A DNA stretch of 64,000 bases from positions 1-64,000 of the forward strand of contig JADZEE010000091.1 of assembly GCA_020850735.1 (NCBI GenBank), written 5' to 3'. The translations under genes were made by a program, and so were the position numbers. Below, one piece after another: positions 20,494 through 29,437 of this stretch; position 1 is the stretch's first letter; the number at the start of each line of letters is the position of its first letter. The notes below the pieces were generated by a model, which was not told where the DNA came from, did no database searches, and was given only the letters and a program-made list of their open reading frames with translations. Origin of the DNA: Gammaproteobacteria bacterium. Lineage in GTDB: Bacteria > Pseudomonadota > Gammaproteobacteria > JADZEE01.

Positions 20494-21519
20494 TCACGCG
20501 CCGGCCGGCGCGTCGTTGCGCACCAGCTGTTTGCCCAGATTCTCGCTGCCGAGCAGGCGCAGGAAAGCCCTGGGCTGGCTCGCCAGACCGTCGGCGATGT
20601 CGTAATGCAGCCGGATCCGGCCGTCGCCATACCACGCCGCGAGACGCGCCCGGGCCTCGTCATAGCGGGGCGCATAGTCGAACACCAGGAATCCCTGCAC
20701 CCGCGCACGCGCGATCATGATCTGGCGCAGGAACCGCGGTCCAATGTCGGCTTCCCCGAAACGGGCGGCGAGGCTCACGGTTCCGCAGAGCGTGACGCGG
20801 GCGTTGAGCGCGAGGTTCTGCACCACCGCATCGTGGATCGGGCCGGCGGTGTTGTCGAAAAACACGTCGACACCACGCGGACAGACGCGTTTGACGGCGG
20901 CGGCCAGATCGGGCTCGATCCGGTAGGCGATGCCGTCGTCGTAGCCGAGCTCGCGGCAGCGGGCCAGCTTGGCCTCGGAGCTGGTGATGGCGATGACGCG
21001 GCAGCCGCCGATTTTCGCGATCTGTCCGGCGAGCTGGCCCACGGAACCGGCGGCGGCGGAGATCACGACGGAGTCACCCGGACGCATCTCGGCCTGCGCC
21101 AGGCCGAAGTACGCGGTCACCCCGTTCAGTCCGAGCAGGTCGAGCCAGCAATGCGCCGGGGCGAGGGCGGTGTCGACCCGCCGCACCTGCGCGGGCGTGA
21201 GCAGGGCATAGTCCTGCCAGCCGAAATCGAACTCCGTTACGACCAGATCGCCGGCGTCGAACTGCGGGCAGTTCGACGCCAGCACCTCGCCGACCGCGCC
21301 GCCGACCATCACCTCGCCCACGGCGACGCCGGCGGCATAGTTTGTTTGCGGACTGATGCGACCGCGCATGTACGGCGCGACGTCCAGGTACGAGGCCCGC
21401 ACGAGCATCTGCCCGGCGCCGGGTACCGGTACCGGCGCTTCGGTCAGTGTCCAGTCGGACTCCCGGGGCAGGCCCTTCGGGTAGGCGGCGAGCCGCCACT
21501 GGCGATTGACTTCGCGCAT
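20494..21519 (-). CDS. MDR-family NADPH-dependent reductase (CurA/PTGR-like)
   Basis: The 341-residue protein belongs to the zinc-free medium-chain reductases that reduce alkenals, enones or 2-alkenoyl compounds. MRGRISPQTNYAAGVAVGE, the AAAGSVGQLAGQIAKIGG nucleotide-binding loop and FFDNTAGPIHDAVVQNL are typical of CurA and prostaglandin-reductase members. The zinc ligands of alcohol dehydrogenases are missing. The ATG lies 6 nt after the stop of the truncated MetX-like gene. It may act with the SDR and MaoC proteins on an unsaturated acyl substrate; this is inferred from context. Confidence 0.86.
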   Translation of the reverse strand: MREVNRQWRLAAYPKGLPRESDWTLTEAPVPVPGAGQMLVRASYLDVAPYMRGRISPQTNYAAGVAVGEVMVGGAVGEVLASNCPQFDAGDLVVTEFDFGWQDYALLTPAQVRRVDTALAPAHCWLDLLGLNGVTAYFGLAQAEMRPGDSVVISAAAGSVGQLAGQIAKIGGCRVIAITSSEAKLARCRELGYDDGIAYRIEPDLAAAVKRVCPRGVDVFFDNTAGPIHDAVVQNLALNARVTLCGTVSLAARFGEADIGPRFLRQIMIARARVQGFLVFDYAPRYDEARARLAAWYGDGRIRLHYDIADGLASQPRAFLRLLGSENLGKQLVRNDAPAGA

Positions 21520-21525
21520 CCGCGC

Positions 21526-21942
21526 TCAGGCCGGGATCGCGAGCCGATCGATGCCGAGAGTCCCCGTAATCAAGCGGTGCTGGGCACGCACATCGTCGCC
21601 GATGCGCACTCTCGGAAAGCGCGGACCGTTGAAAGGCGCGGCGGTGGCATGCGGCGAGCTCGACAGGCCGTTGCCGAGCTGGTTGACGAGCACGATGAAG
21701 TACTTGTCGGGATCCAGCGCGCGCCCCGGGCCGAGATAGACCTGCTCGAGGATCTTGCTCGTGCCCGAGTACCAGGTCGGGAACAGGATGGCATTGTCCC
21801 TGGCCGCGTTGAGCCGGCCGAAGGTCGCGCAGGCGAGCTGACAGCCGCGCAGCGTGCCGCCTTCCTCCAGGGCGAAATCTCCCAGCTCGAGCAGCTCGTA
21901 GGGGCCGTGGAGCTCCTGCGTGTAATACGTGCTCGAGGCCAA
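21526..21942 (-). pseudogene. Truncated MetX-like alpha/beta hydrolase (N-terminal third only)
   Basis: The frame encodes the start of a homoserine O-acetyltransferase-family protein: EGGTLRGCQLACATFGRLNA, FPTWYSGTSKILEQ, NQLGNGLSSSPHATAAPFN and RAQHRLITGTLGIDRLA. Family members then continue into the nucleophile elbow (GxSMG) and about 200 more residues. Here the frame ends at once (IPA, TGA), so the Ser-Asp-His triad is absent. A TTG start at 21942 after GGGAG gives 138 residues; an ATG at 22014 is an alternative. The lost part is not found in the neighbouring sequence. It is probably a deletion remnant. Confidence 0.72.
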
Positions 21943-22086
21943 GTCGCGTCTCCCGCGTTCGTTCACCGCCCGATCGGTTCCATGCGCGCCATGGCGGATG
22001 ACACCGGGCTGCAAGGATACTTGACCCGCACGGTGACGAGAACAGACCGGCCGGCGACACCCGCGCAGCGGCCGACATCGCCGCCG

Positions 22087-22554
22087 TCAGCGCCGCTCCC
22101 TGCAATAGACCAGATTCACCGCCTTGAAGCTCATCACCACGTCACCATGCTGGTTCAGTACCTCGATCCCGGAGTGCACCACGCCGCGATCGGGTTTGGA
22201 TGTCGACCGGCGCGTCCCGAGGACGGTGACGCGCGCGCGCAAGGTGTCGCCCGGGCGTACCGGTCGCGGCCACCGCACTTCGTCGATGCCGGGCGACGCG
22301 ATGCTCGTGACGCGCGACAGGTATTGCTCGACGTACATGCGCATGAACAACCCCCCGGTCATCCAGCCGCTGGCGATGATGCCGCCGAACTGCGATTGCG
22401 CCGCGCCGATCGGATCGACGTGAATGGGCTGCGGATCGTAACGATTCGCGAAGGCGATACATTCGGCCTCGGTCACCTCGACGCTGCCGAGCTCGTGCAC
22501 CGCGCCGGTGACGTAATCCTCGAACCAGCGCTCGACCGGAAGGTTCTCGAACAT
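22087..22554 (-). CDS. MaoC-like (R)-hydratase/dehydratase
   Basis: The 155-residue hot-dog-fold protein has the MaoC hydratase motif: an Asp and His in ANRYDPQPIHVDPIGA, then FGGIIASGWMTGGLF, and a C-terminal strand VNLVYCRER. Such proteins hydrate enoyl-CoA or enoyl-thioester double bonds. The ATG at 22554 gives the normal N-terminus (FENLPVERWFEDYVTGAVHE). It begins a minus-strand run with the broken MetX-like gene, the MDR reductase and the SDR, which suggests acyl-CoA or branched-acid metabolism. The exact substrate is unknown. Confidence 0.85.
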   Translation of the reverse strand: MFENLPVERWFEDYVTGAVHELGSVEVTEAECIAFANRYDPQPIHVDPIGAAQSQFGGIIASGWMTGGLFMRMYVEQYLSRVTSIASPGIDEVRWPRPVRPGDTLRARVTVLGTRRSTSKPDRGVVHSGIEVLNQHGDVVMSFKAVNLVYCRERR

Positions 22555-22768
22555 GTTGCCGGACTCAGCGCCGGGGAGCGCGGATCGCGATGCAGCCGCG
22601 GTTACCCGTCGCCGCGGCATCGTTGTCGATGAAGACCCTGCCCATGCTGATCGCTCCCCGGACCGTCCCGACGCTCGGCCCCTGCGCGCAAGCATCACCC
22701 TGCCTGCACGAACGCACGGCCACGAACGATCCGGCGCCGGCTCCCGGCGATGGTACCCGATAGGGGTG

Positions 22769-22811
22769 GGGGTCAGAGTCGAATTTTCTTCAAAAATTCG
22801 ACTCTGACCCC
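22769..22811. repeat. Perfect 19-bp hairpin of the GGGGTCAGAGTCG repeat family
   Basis: The left arm GGGGTCAGAGTCGAATTTT (22769-22787) and right arm AAAATTCGACTCTGACCCC (22793-22811) are exact reverse complements with a CTTCA loop. The arm end reappears as a half site at 26604-26616, and the CTGACCCC end occurs at the transposase remnant near 391-399. Such repeats often accompany RAYT-type transposases. It lies between the MaoC gene and the terminator of the PEP-CTERM gene. Confidence 0.85.
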
Positions 22812-22816
22812 GGTTG

Positions 22817-22843
22817 AAAAAAAAACCCCGGCACAGGCCGGGG
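22817..22843 (-). terminator. Rho-independent terminator of the PEP-CTERM gene
   Basis: Read on the minus strand, GCCCCGGCCTGTGCCGGGG forms a 7-bp GC stem with a 4-nt loop and is followed by nine T residues. It lies 48 nt beyond the stop of the PEP-CTERM gene, correctly oriented to end its transcript. It is the clearest intrinsic terminator in the window. Confidence 0.88.
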
Positions 22844-22890
22844 CGTGGTCACACAGGAATACCGGTGCGCCGGCAGACGTCAGGCCGGGT

Positions 22891-23688
22891 TCACACTCGG
22901 CGCGCGCGGCGACGCAGACCGAATGCTGCAAGACCGAGGGCGAGCAGCGCGGTGGTTGCCGGTTCGGGCACGCTCCCGCCCGCGAGCGATGCCTGGAACG
23001 CCGCCTCGTTCACGGCGTAGATGTCCGTGTAGTTGTCTTGCGGCGGGTTGCCGCCCGACCCGCCCAGGTAGTAGTCCAGGGGCATGGTGGAGTAATACAC
23101 CCAGCCCGCGCCGAAGGCATAGTAGAAATCGACGATCTCGTCAATGGCTCCGCCACGATTCAGCACCGCCGTGGCGCCCGCCGGCAGTGTCGCGAGCTCG
23201 ACGTAGCCATGACTGGACGAGGTCCCGCCGTCCAGCGACGTGTCGTCCAGACCGGCGACGACCGGGTGCAGCGGGGCGAGAATATCGATATCGGCGTCGT
23301 TGGCGAAGTCACGCACGAATACCGCGCCGGCCGCGCCCGGCAGCAGCGACGCGAGATCGTCGCTGCCATCACTGACGTAGCGATCGTGGAACGACAGCAC
23401 GCCGCCGGCGCTCACCCAGGCCGCGACGGCCGCCGCGTTGCCGACGAACGCCGCCGGCAAACCACCATTATCGCCGTTGGTGATCCACAGCACACTGACG
23501 CCGGCGAGATCGCCCGCCGTCAGATCGGCGAGTCCTACCGGGGTATGGCCGGCCGCCGTGATCGGCGCGGTCGGATCCGCGTCGCCGGCACCGGTCAGGT
23601 AATGAAAAGGGATGGCGTGCGCGGAGGCGCTCGCCAGTACCATCGCCGCGGCTGCGGCCCAGCCTCGAAGCAGCTTGGAAATCATCAT
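22891..23688 (-). CDS. PEP-CTERM sorting-domain exported protein
   Basis: The 265-residue protein has a signal peptide (MMISKLLRGWAAAAAMVLAS then ASAHA) and ends with the PEP-CTERM tripartite signal: VPEP, a hydrophobic helix TTALLALGLAAFGL and RRRARRV. Such proteins are recognised by exosortase (XrtA/EpsH) and placed at the cell surface together with exopolysaccharide. The middle part (VLWITNGDNGG, GGVLSFHDRYVSDG, GWVYYSTMPLDYYLGG) resembles extracellular glutamine-amidotransferase-like adhesion domains, but I do not assign it. GCGAGGAG precedes the ATG. A sigma-54 promoter lies about 85 nt upstream. No exosortase gene is in the window. Confidence 0.9.
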   Translation of the reverse strand: MMISKLLRGWAAAAAMVLASASAHAIPFHYLTGAGDADPTAPITAAGHTPVGLADLTAGDLAGVSVLWITNGDNGGLPAAFVGNAAAVAAWVSAGGVLSFHDRYVSDGSDDLASLLPGAAGAVFVRDFANDADIDILAPLHPVVAGLDDTSLDGGTSSSHGYVELATLPAGATAVLNRGGAIDEIVDFYYAFGAGWVYYSTMPLDYYLGGSGGNPPQDNYTDIYAVNEAAFQASLAGGSVPEPATTALLALGLAAFGLRRRARRV

Positions 23689-23770
23689 GGCACTCCTCGC
23701 ATGTTCGGTATCTTGCACCTGCCAGGTCGATGCCCGGGTATCGCGGCGCCGGCCCTTCATTGTTCTTAAG

Positions 23771-23786
23771 GCAAGAGCAATGCCAA
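23771..23786 (-). promoter_or_regulatory. Sigma-54 (-24/-12) promoter of the PEP-CTERM gene
   Basis: On the minus strand TTGGCATTGCTCTTGC has the invariant GG and GC dinucleotides separated by exactly 10 nt, as RpoN requires (consensus TGGCAC-N5-TTGC). The start would be near 23760, about 70 nt before the ATG. An inverted repeat, CTGTAAA-N5-TTGACAG (23848-23866), lies about 77 bp upstream and could bind an activator of the PrsR type, known to control PEP-CTERM genes in Zoogloea. No other element is recognised between 23867 and 24101. Confidence 0.65.
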
Positions 23787-24101
23787 AATCATGTTTTGCA
23801 GTCACTTCAATAAGTTACGATTTTCCCGTCATCGGTACACAACGCTACTGTAAATTGCGTTGACAGGTGCCGGACACGCCCGGCAGCGGGCGCGACCCCG
23901 CCGGGGGTCCGACACGGTCGAGCCTGCGTGCCGCCACACGGTCCGCGCAGCCATCCACTACCCCGACCGCGAGGTTGCGCAGGTGGTCGCCGACACCGGC
24001 TCGCGCGCCGGCCGATCCGCCGGCAAAGTTGGCGGCTGCGAATGTCACTGCGCATACTGAATGCAGCGCCACGATCACACGCCGTCGAAGCACCAGAAAC
24101 C

Positions 24102-24311
24102 ATGCGCACCGTCGGCAGGATCTGCCTCGCCCTGTGCAGCCTGCGCGTCCTCGGCGCGACGCCGATCCCGATCCGCGGGATCCGCAACGTCGTCGTCGCC
24201 CGGGCGCTGCTGCGCCAATCACCGGCGACCCAAGGCGTCGTGTTTCGCGCCGCTCGTGCCATCATTCCGGTCGACGACATCTTCGTGGACCGCAAGCGCG
24301 CCGCAGGCTGA
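24102..24311 (+). CDS. Short hypothetical protein
   Basis: This frame encodes 69 residues beginning MRTVGRICLALCSLRVLGAT and continuing VVARALLRQSPATQGVVFRA. It sits just before the MetE/UROD-like gene and its stop overlaps the first possible ATG of that gene. There is no clear ribosome site, and I recognise no family. Codon use does not exclude a real gene, but a chance frame in GC-rich DNA is equally possible. Confidence 0.25.
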   Translation: MRTVGRICLALCSLRVLGATPIPIRGIRNVVVARALLRQSPATQGVVFRAARAIIPVDDIFVDRKRAAG

Positions 24312-24340
24312 TGCGCCGCGACGTACAGGAGACCCGACGC

Positions 24341-25393
24341 ATGCATGATCAACCCGGGATCCACCTCATCGGCAGCGTCGCGATGGACAGTGCCGAAGAG
24401 GTTTTTCTCGCCCTGGCCACGGCGCTCGGACCCTGGCTCGCACGCATCCCTGACGGTGAGACCGGCGAGCGACACCGCTGGATCTACTGGCAGCGCGAGA
24501 TGCTGCTGCGCCATCCGGACCTGGAGATCGACCCGGACGCGACGCCTTTGCGACTCACGCAATGGGACGGCACGCTCATCCGCCACACCGAGCTGCTGCG
24601 CTTCCGGCCCGGCGTCGATCCGGCACGGGTCCGGTTCGCGACCGGCTACGCCGAGGCGGCGCTGGCTTCCTGGAAAGTATTCGAGCGCCTGCGCGACGCA
24701 GGTCGGATCCCGGCCGGCGTGCGCTTTCAGGTGTGCCTGCCGACGCCCATGGCTTCCGGCTATATGTATATCGCACCGGCCTCGCTGGCGGACTACCTGC
24801 CGGCCTACGAGCGCGCGCTCACCGGCGCGCTCGCCGCCATCCTCGCCGGCATTCCGCACGAAGACCTGTCCATCCAGTGGGACGTGTGCCAGGAAGTGCT
24901 GGTGTTCGAGAATTACTTCCCGTACCGGCCGCGCGACTACAAGGCGCAGATCCAGGCCGAGCTCGGCCGGCTGGGCGACGCGGTACCGGACACCGTCGAG
25001 CTCGGCTACCACCTGTGCTACGGCACGCCCAGGGACGAACACCTGGTGATGCCCGAAGACATGGGCGTGCTCGTGGAATTGACCCAGGCGCTGCTCGGGG
25101 CACTGTCGCGGCGGCTCGATTTCATCCACTTGCCGGTGCCCAGGGATCGCAGCGACGCCGCCTATTTCGCGCCGCTGCAGGCACTGCGCCTGGCGCCGAC
25201 GACGACGCTGTACCTCGGCCTCATCCACTTCGACGACCACGCCGGCGACATGGCACGCATCGGCGCCGCCAGGGCCGTCTGGCCGTGCTTCGGGATCAGC
25301 TCCGAATGCGGCTGGGGCCGCACCGATCCGGGCAGGATCGCCGGACTGATCGACGCGCACCGCCAGGCCATCGAAGCGATGACGCGCGCTTGA
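24341..25393 (+). CDS. MetE/UROD-superfamily TIM-barrel protein of unknown function
   Basis: The 350-residue protein opens HLIGSVAMDSAEEVFLALAT and RIPDGETGERHRWIYWQ, as in proteins distantly related to the C-terminal half of cobalamin-independent methionine synthase and to uroporphyrinogen decarboxylase. Later come LSIQWDVCQEVL, ELGYHLCYGTPRDEH and a C-terminal ISSECGWGRTDPGRIAGLI, where a Cys is kept as in MetE zinc sites. It is half the length of MetE and lacks the N-terminal half, so it is not methionine synthase by itself. AGGAG precedes the ATG at 24341. The role is unknown; methyl transfer is a guess. Confidence 0.7.
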   Translation: MHDQPGIHLIGSVAMDSAEEVFLALATALGPWLARIPDGETGERHRWIYWQREMLLRHPDLEIDPDATPLRLTQWDGTLIRHTELLRFRPGVDPARVRFATGYAEAALASWKVFERLRDAGRIPAGVRFQVCLPTPMASGYMYIAPASLADYLPAYERALTGALAAILAGIPHEDLSIQWDVCQEVLVFENYFPYRPRDYKAQIQAELGRLGDAVPDTVELGYHLCYGTPRDEHLVMPEDMGVLVELTQALLGALSRRLDFIHLPVPRDRSDAAYFAPLQALRLAPTTTLYLGLIHFDDHAGDMARIGAARAVWPCFGISSECGWGRTDPGRIAGLIDAHRQAIEAMTRA

Positions 25394-25419
25394 GCCGGCG
25401 CGCCGGCAATCGTGGCACC

Positions 25420-25797
25420 ATGGACACGTACGATCCCTTGCACAAGCCCGACGCGGCGCAGTGGCAGGCGCTGGACGAGAGCACACGCGTCAATATCGTC
25501 GTTGCCTGGCATCGTCGGGCCGGCGAGCACCTGGCCAATGAAACGATGCACGCGGCGGTACACGTCATGGTTGAAAACCAGCTCGCCCTCGCGGAGTTGC
25601 CCGTCGCACACACGCTGAGCAGGCTCATGCACGAGGGCCTGGATCGGCACGAGGCGATCCACGCCGTCGGCAGCGTGCTCGTCGCCCATCTGCACGAGCT
25701 GATACACCACGAAACCGCGGATCCGCCGGCCAACCGCGCGTACTTCGAACGCCTCGAGAAGCTCACCGCCAGACGCTGGCGGCGCGGCAGGTTCTGA
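25420..25797 (+). CDS. Conserved hypothetical protein (DUF1841-like)
   Basis: The 125-residue protein starts MDTYDPLHKPDAAQWQALDE and contains HAAVHVMVENQLALAELPVA and GLDRHEAIHAVGSVLVAHLH. The regularly spaced His and Glu residues (HxxxH, ENQ, RHEAIH) recall small helical DUF1841-type proteins and could bind a metal, but this is not shown. It follows the MetE/UROD-like gene by 26 nt on the same strand and may be cotranscribed. No signal peptide or membrane segment is present. The family call is tentative. Confidence 0.6.
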   Translation: MDTYDPLHKPDAAQWQALDESTRVNIVVAWHRRAGEHLANETMHAAVHVMVENQLALAELPVAHTLSRLMHEGLDRHEAIHAVGSVLVAHLHELIHHETADPPANRAYFERLEKLTARRWRRGRF

Positions 25798-25807
25798 CCG
25801 CGGCCGC

Positions 25808-26569
25808 TCAGCCGGTCGCCGGCTGAGTCAGCGACTGCCCGGGCCGGAAGCCGCGACCGTAGCGGCCGCGCACCAGGCTCACGAGCTGGTACGGCAGGCG
25901 CCAGTCCTCGATCACGACGATGAATACCTTGCGCAGTGCGTCCCCCGGACATTCGATCGGGCGCACGCCGTGCCAGGAGTTGCCCTTGCGGCCGAACAGC
26001 AGGCTGCAATTGCCGATTGAGCGGGCGCTGGCAATGGTGTCCAGGGCGTCGAAGTCCGGTGCCGAGTCGCTGTCGCAGCGGCCGTGATCGTCGAGTATGA
26101 GCGTCTGCCCGCCCCATTCCTCGCGCCAGTCGTCAGCGGTGTTGAAGTAAAAGAGCTGCGAACCGATCTTGCGCTTGGCATCGCAGTGCGGCGAAACCGA
26201 GCAGCCGTTCGGCGTGTAGTGCCAGTGCAGTTGCAGGCGGTAGTGACGCCGCCCGAGCATGCGCACGAGAAAGCGCTGGTAGTGCTCGCCGAGCAGTTCG
26301 CGCACGAACTCGTGCCATGGTGCGGCCACGGGCAGTGCCGGATCGTAATCGAGGCTGTAGCGATCGTGGCCCTGCTGGCCGTACTTGCGCCGGTAACCGA
26401 AGGTCTTATTGAATAACGACACGTCCGGCAGCGTCGCCACCAGGCGCTGGTAGCCGGTGTCGGTCAGAAAGCCGGCGGGATTGATCCACGGGTAGGGGTA
26501 CGCGGCGCGAAACGCCTCATCGTCCAGCGCATCCATCCGCTCGGCGTTCAGATAGGACAAACGTGGCAT
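25808..26569 (-). CDS. 2-oxoglutarate/Fe(II)-dependent oxygenase
   Basis: The 253-residue protein has the facial triad of a prolyl-4-hydroxylase-like oxygenase: His128 and Asp130 in SVSPHCDAK and His200 in GNSWHGV, plus Arg213 (ALRKVF) for 2-oxoglutarate. QLFYFNTADDW and WGGQTLIL form the double-stranded beta-helix core. Such enzymes hydroxylate proteins or small molecules. It converges on the DUF1841-like gene with 10 nt between them. The substrate is unknown. Confidence 0.82.
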   Translation of the reverse strand: MPRLSYLNAERMDALDDEAFRAAYPYPWINPAGFLTDTGYQRLVATLPDVSLFNKTFGYRRKYGQQGHDRYSLDYDPALPVAAPWHEFVRELLGEHYQRFLVRMLGRRHYRLQLHWHYTPNGCSVSPHCDAKRKIGSQLFYFNTADDWREEWGGQTLILDDHGRCDSDSAPDFDALDTIASARSIGNCSLLFGRKGNSWHGVRPIECPGDALRKVFIVVIEDWRLPYQLVSLVRGRYGRGFRPGQSLTQPATG

Positions 26570-26603
26570 GGCGCGGGCGCTCGCGGTCGGAGCGGGGGAA
26601 ATG

Positions 26604-26616
26604 CGACTCTGACCCC
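26604..26616. repeat. Half site of the GGGGTCAGAGTCG repeat
   Basis: CGACTCTGACCCC, followed by GGTTTTC, is identical to the outer arm of the hairpin at 22769-22811 and its flank. It lies 5 nt past the stop of the aldehyde dehydrogenase gene, again at a gene end. The partner arm is absent, so this is a partial copy. Confidence 0.6.
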
Positions 26617-26621
26617 GGTTT

Positions 26622-28112
26622 TCACGGCTCGATGCCGCCGAGGCACAGGTACTTGATCTCGAGATAGTCCTCGATGCCGTACTTGGAGCCTTCGCGGCCG
26701 ATGCCGGATTCCTTCATGCCGCCGAAGGGCGCGACCTCGGTCGAGATGATGCCCTCGTTGATGCCGACGATGCCATAGTCCAGGGCCTCGGCGACGCGCC
26801 AGATCCGACCGACATCGCGGGCATAGAAGTACGCGGCGAGGCCGCAGGGCGTGTCGTTGGCGAGGCGGATGGCTTCCTCCTCGGTGCCGAAGCGGTACAG
26901 CGGCGCCACCGGCCCGAATATCTCCTCGTCCGCAATCGGCATGTCGGGGGTGACCCCGGTCAGCACCGTAGGCTCGTAGAAAAGCCCGCCCCGCGCGTGC
27001 CGCCGACCGCCGAGGGCGACGCGCGCACCGAGGTGCACGGCGCCACCGACCAGGCGCTCGACCTTGGCGAGACCGGCGGCGTTGATGAGCGGGCCGATGG
27101 CGACGTCCGCTTCGGTGCCCGGGCCGACGACGAGTTGGCCGGCGGCGGCGACGAAGGCCTCGACGAAGCGGTCATAGATGCCGTCCTGGACCAGGATCCG
27201 GTTCGCGCACACACAGGTCTGGCCCGCATTGCGGTACTTGGAGGCCATCGCTCCGCTCACCGCGGCCTCGATCCGGGCGTCGTCGAAGACGATGAACGGC
27301 GCATTGCCACCGAGCTCCAGGCTCACCTTCTTCACCGTACCGGCACACTGGCGCATGAGGATCTTGCCGACCTCGGTGGAGCCGGTGAACGAGAGCTTGC
27401 GCACGATCGGGTTGGTGCTCAGCTCGCCGCCGACGGCCGGGGCGTCGCTGGTGGTGACGACGTTGAACACGCCGGGCGGAATACCCGCGCGATGCGCCAG
27501 CTCGGCGAGAGCGAGCGCCGACAGCGGTGTGTCCTCGGCGGGCTTGACCACCACCGTGCAGCCGGCCGCGAGCGCCGGTGAAACTTTGCGGGTGATCATG
27601 GCGTTGGGGAAGTTCCACGGCGTAATCGCGGCGACCACGCCGATCGGCTGCTTGAGCGCGAACAGGCGTTTGTCCGGACCGTGCGCGGGAATGACGTCGC
27701 CGTACACCCGCCGGCCCTCCTCGGCGAACCATTGCACGAACGACGCGCCGTACAGCACCTCGCCGCGCGACTCGGCAAGGGGCTTGCCCTGCTCGGCGGT
27801 CATGAGCCGGGCGAGATCCTCCTGGTGCTCGAGCATGAGCCGGTACCACGCGTGCAGGATCGCGGCACGCTCCCTGGCCGTACGCGCCCGCCAGGCGGGC
27901 AGCGCCCGCCCGGCGGCCTCGATGGCCTGGCGGGTCTCGACGACACCCACGTCGGCAACCGCGGCGATCGTGGCGCCGTCGGCCGGGTTGACGACCGGGA
28001 AAATGCGGCCGTCGGCGGCGCCCGTCCAGCGGCCGTCGACATAGGCCAGGGCGCGCAGCAGATCCGGGTCGCGGAGCCAGCGCGCCGGGGGTGTCGATGG
28101 TGCAGCAGTCAT
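26622..28112 (-). CDS. gabD: NAD(P)-dependent succinate-semialdehyde dehydrogenase type
   Basis: The 496-residue aldehyde dehydrogenase has catalytic Cys300 (AGQTCVCANRILV), Glu266 (LELGGNAPF) and the substrate/cofactor region ITPWNFPNAMITRKVSPALA. The double-Cys site and GFNEG-like end (GINEGIISTEVAPFGGMKES) are those of GabD, which oxidises succinate semialdehyde to succinate. The ATG at 28112 is preferred because GGAG precedes it; an ATG at 28133 also fits. It lies about 27 nt after the L-lactate dehydrogenase gene, probably in one operon. Related aldehydes could be the true substrate. Confidence 0.85.
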   Translation of the reverse strand: MTAAPSTPPARWLRDPDLLRALAYVDGRWTGAADGRIFPVVNPADGATIAAVADVGVVETRQAIEAAGRALPAWRARTARERAAILHAWYRLMLEHQEDLARLMTAEQGKPLAESRGEVLYGASFVQWFAEEGRRVYGDVIPAHGPDKRLFALKQPIGVVAAITPWNFPNAMITRKVSPALAAGCTVVVKPAEDTPLSALALAELAHRAGIPPGVFNVVTTSDAPAVGGELSTNPIVRKLSFTGSTEVGKILMRQCAGTVKKVSLELGGNAPFIVFDDARIEAAVSGAMASKYRNAGQTCVCANRILVQDGIYDRFVEAFVAAAGQLVVGPGTEADVAIGPLINAAGLAKVERLVGGAVHLGARVALGGRRHARGGLFYEPTVLTGVTPDMPIADEEIFGPVAPLYRFGTEEEAIRLANDTPCGLAAYFYARDVGRIWRVAEALDYGIVGINEGIISTEVAPFGGMKESGIGREGSKYGIEDYLEIKYLCLGGIEP

Positions 28113-28139
28113 GGAATCGGTGCTCCGGTGCATGTGGCG

Positions 28140-29312
<1,173 letters not shown>

Positions 29313-29437
29313 GGTGGCACCGGATCTTACCGGTGCGGGCCACACGCGGGAACGGCTGCGCGACCGGCGCGTCGCGGACGGGCATGCCATCCGGTATCCT
29401 GCGCGCCCATGCCAGTCGACCATCCCGGGGTACCGGC

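Noticed and set aside
19693-22632. A 979-codon plus-strand open frame crossing the SDR, MDR reductase, MetX-like and MaoC genes.
   Set aside because: It runs antisense to four recognisable genes and its translation is His/Arg-rich without any domain.
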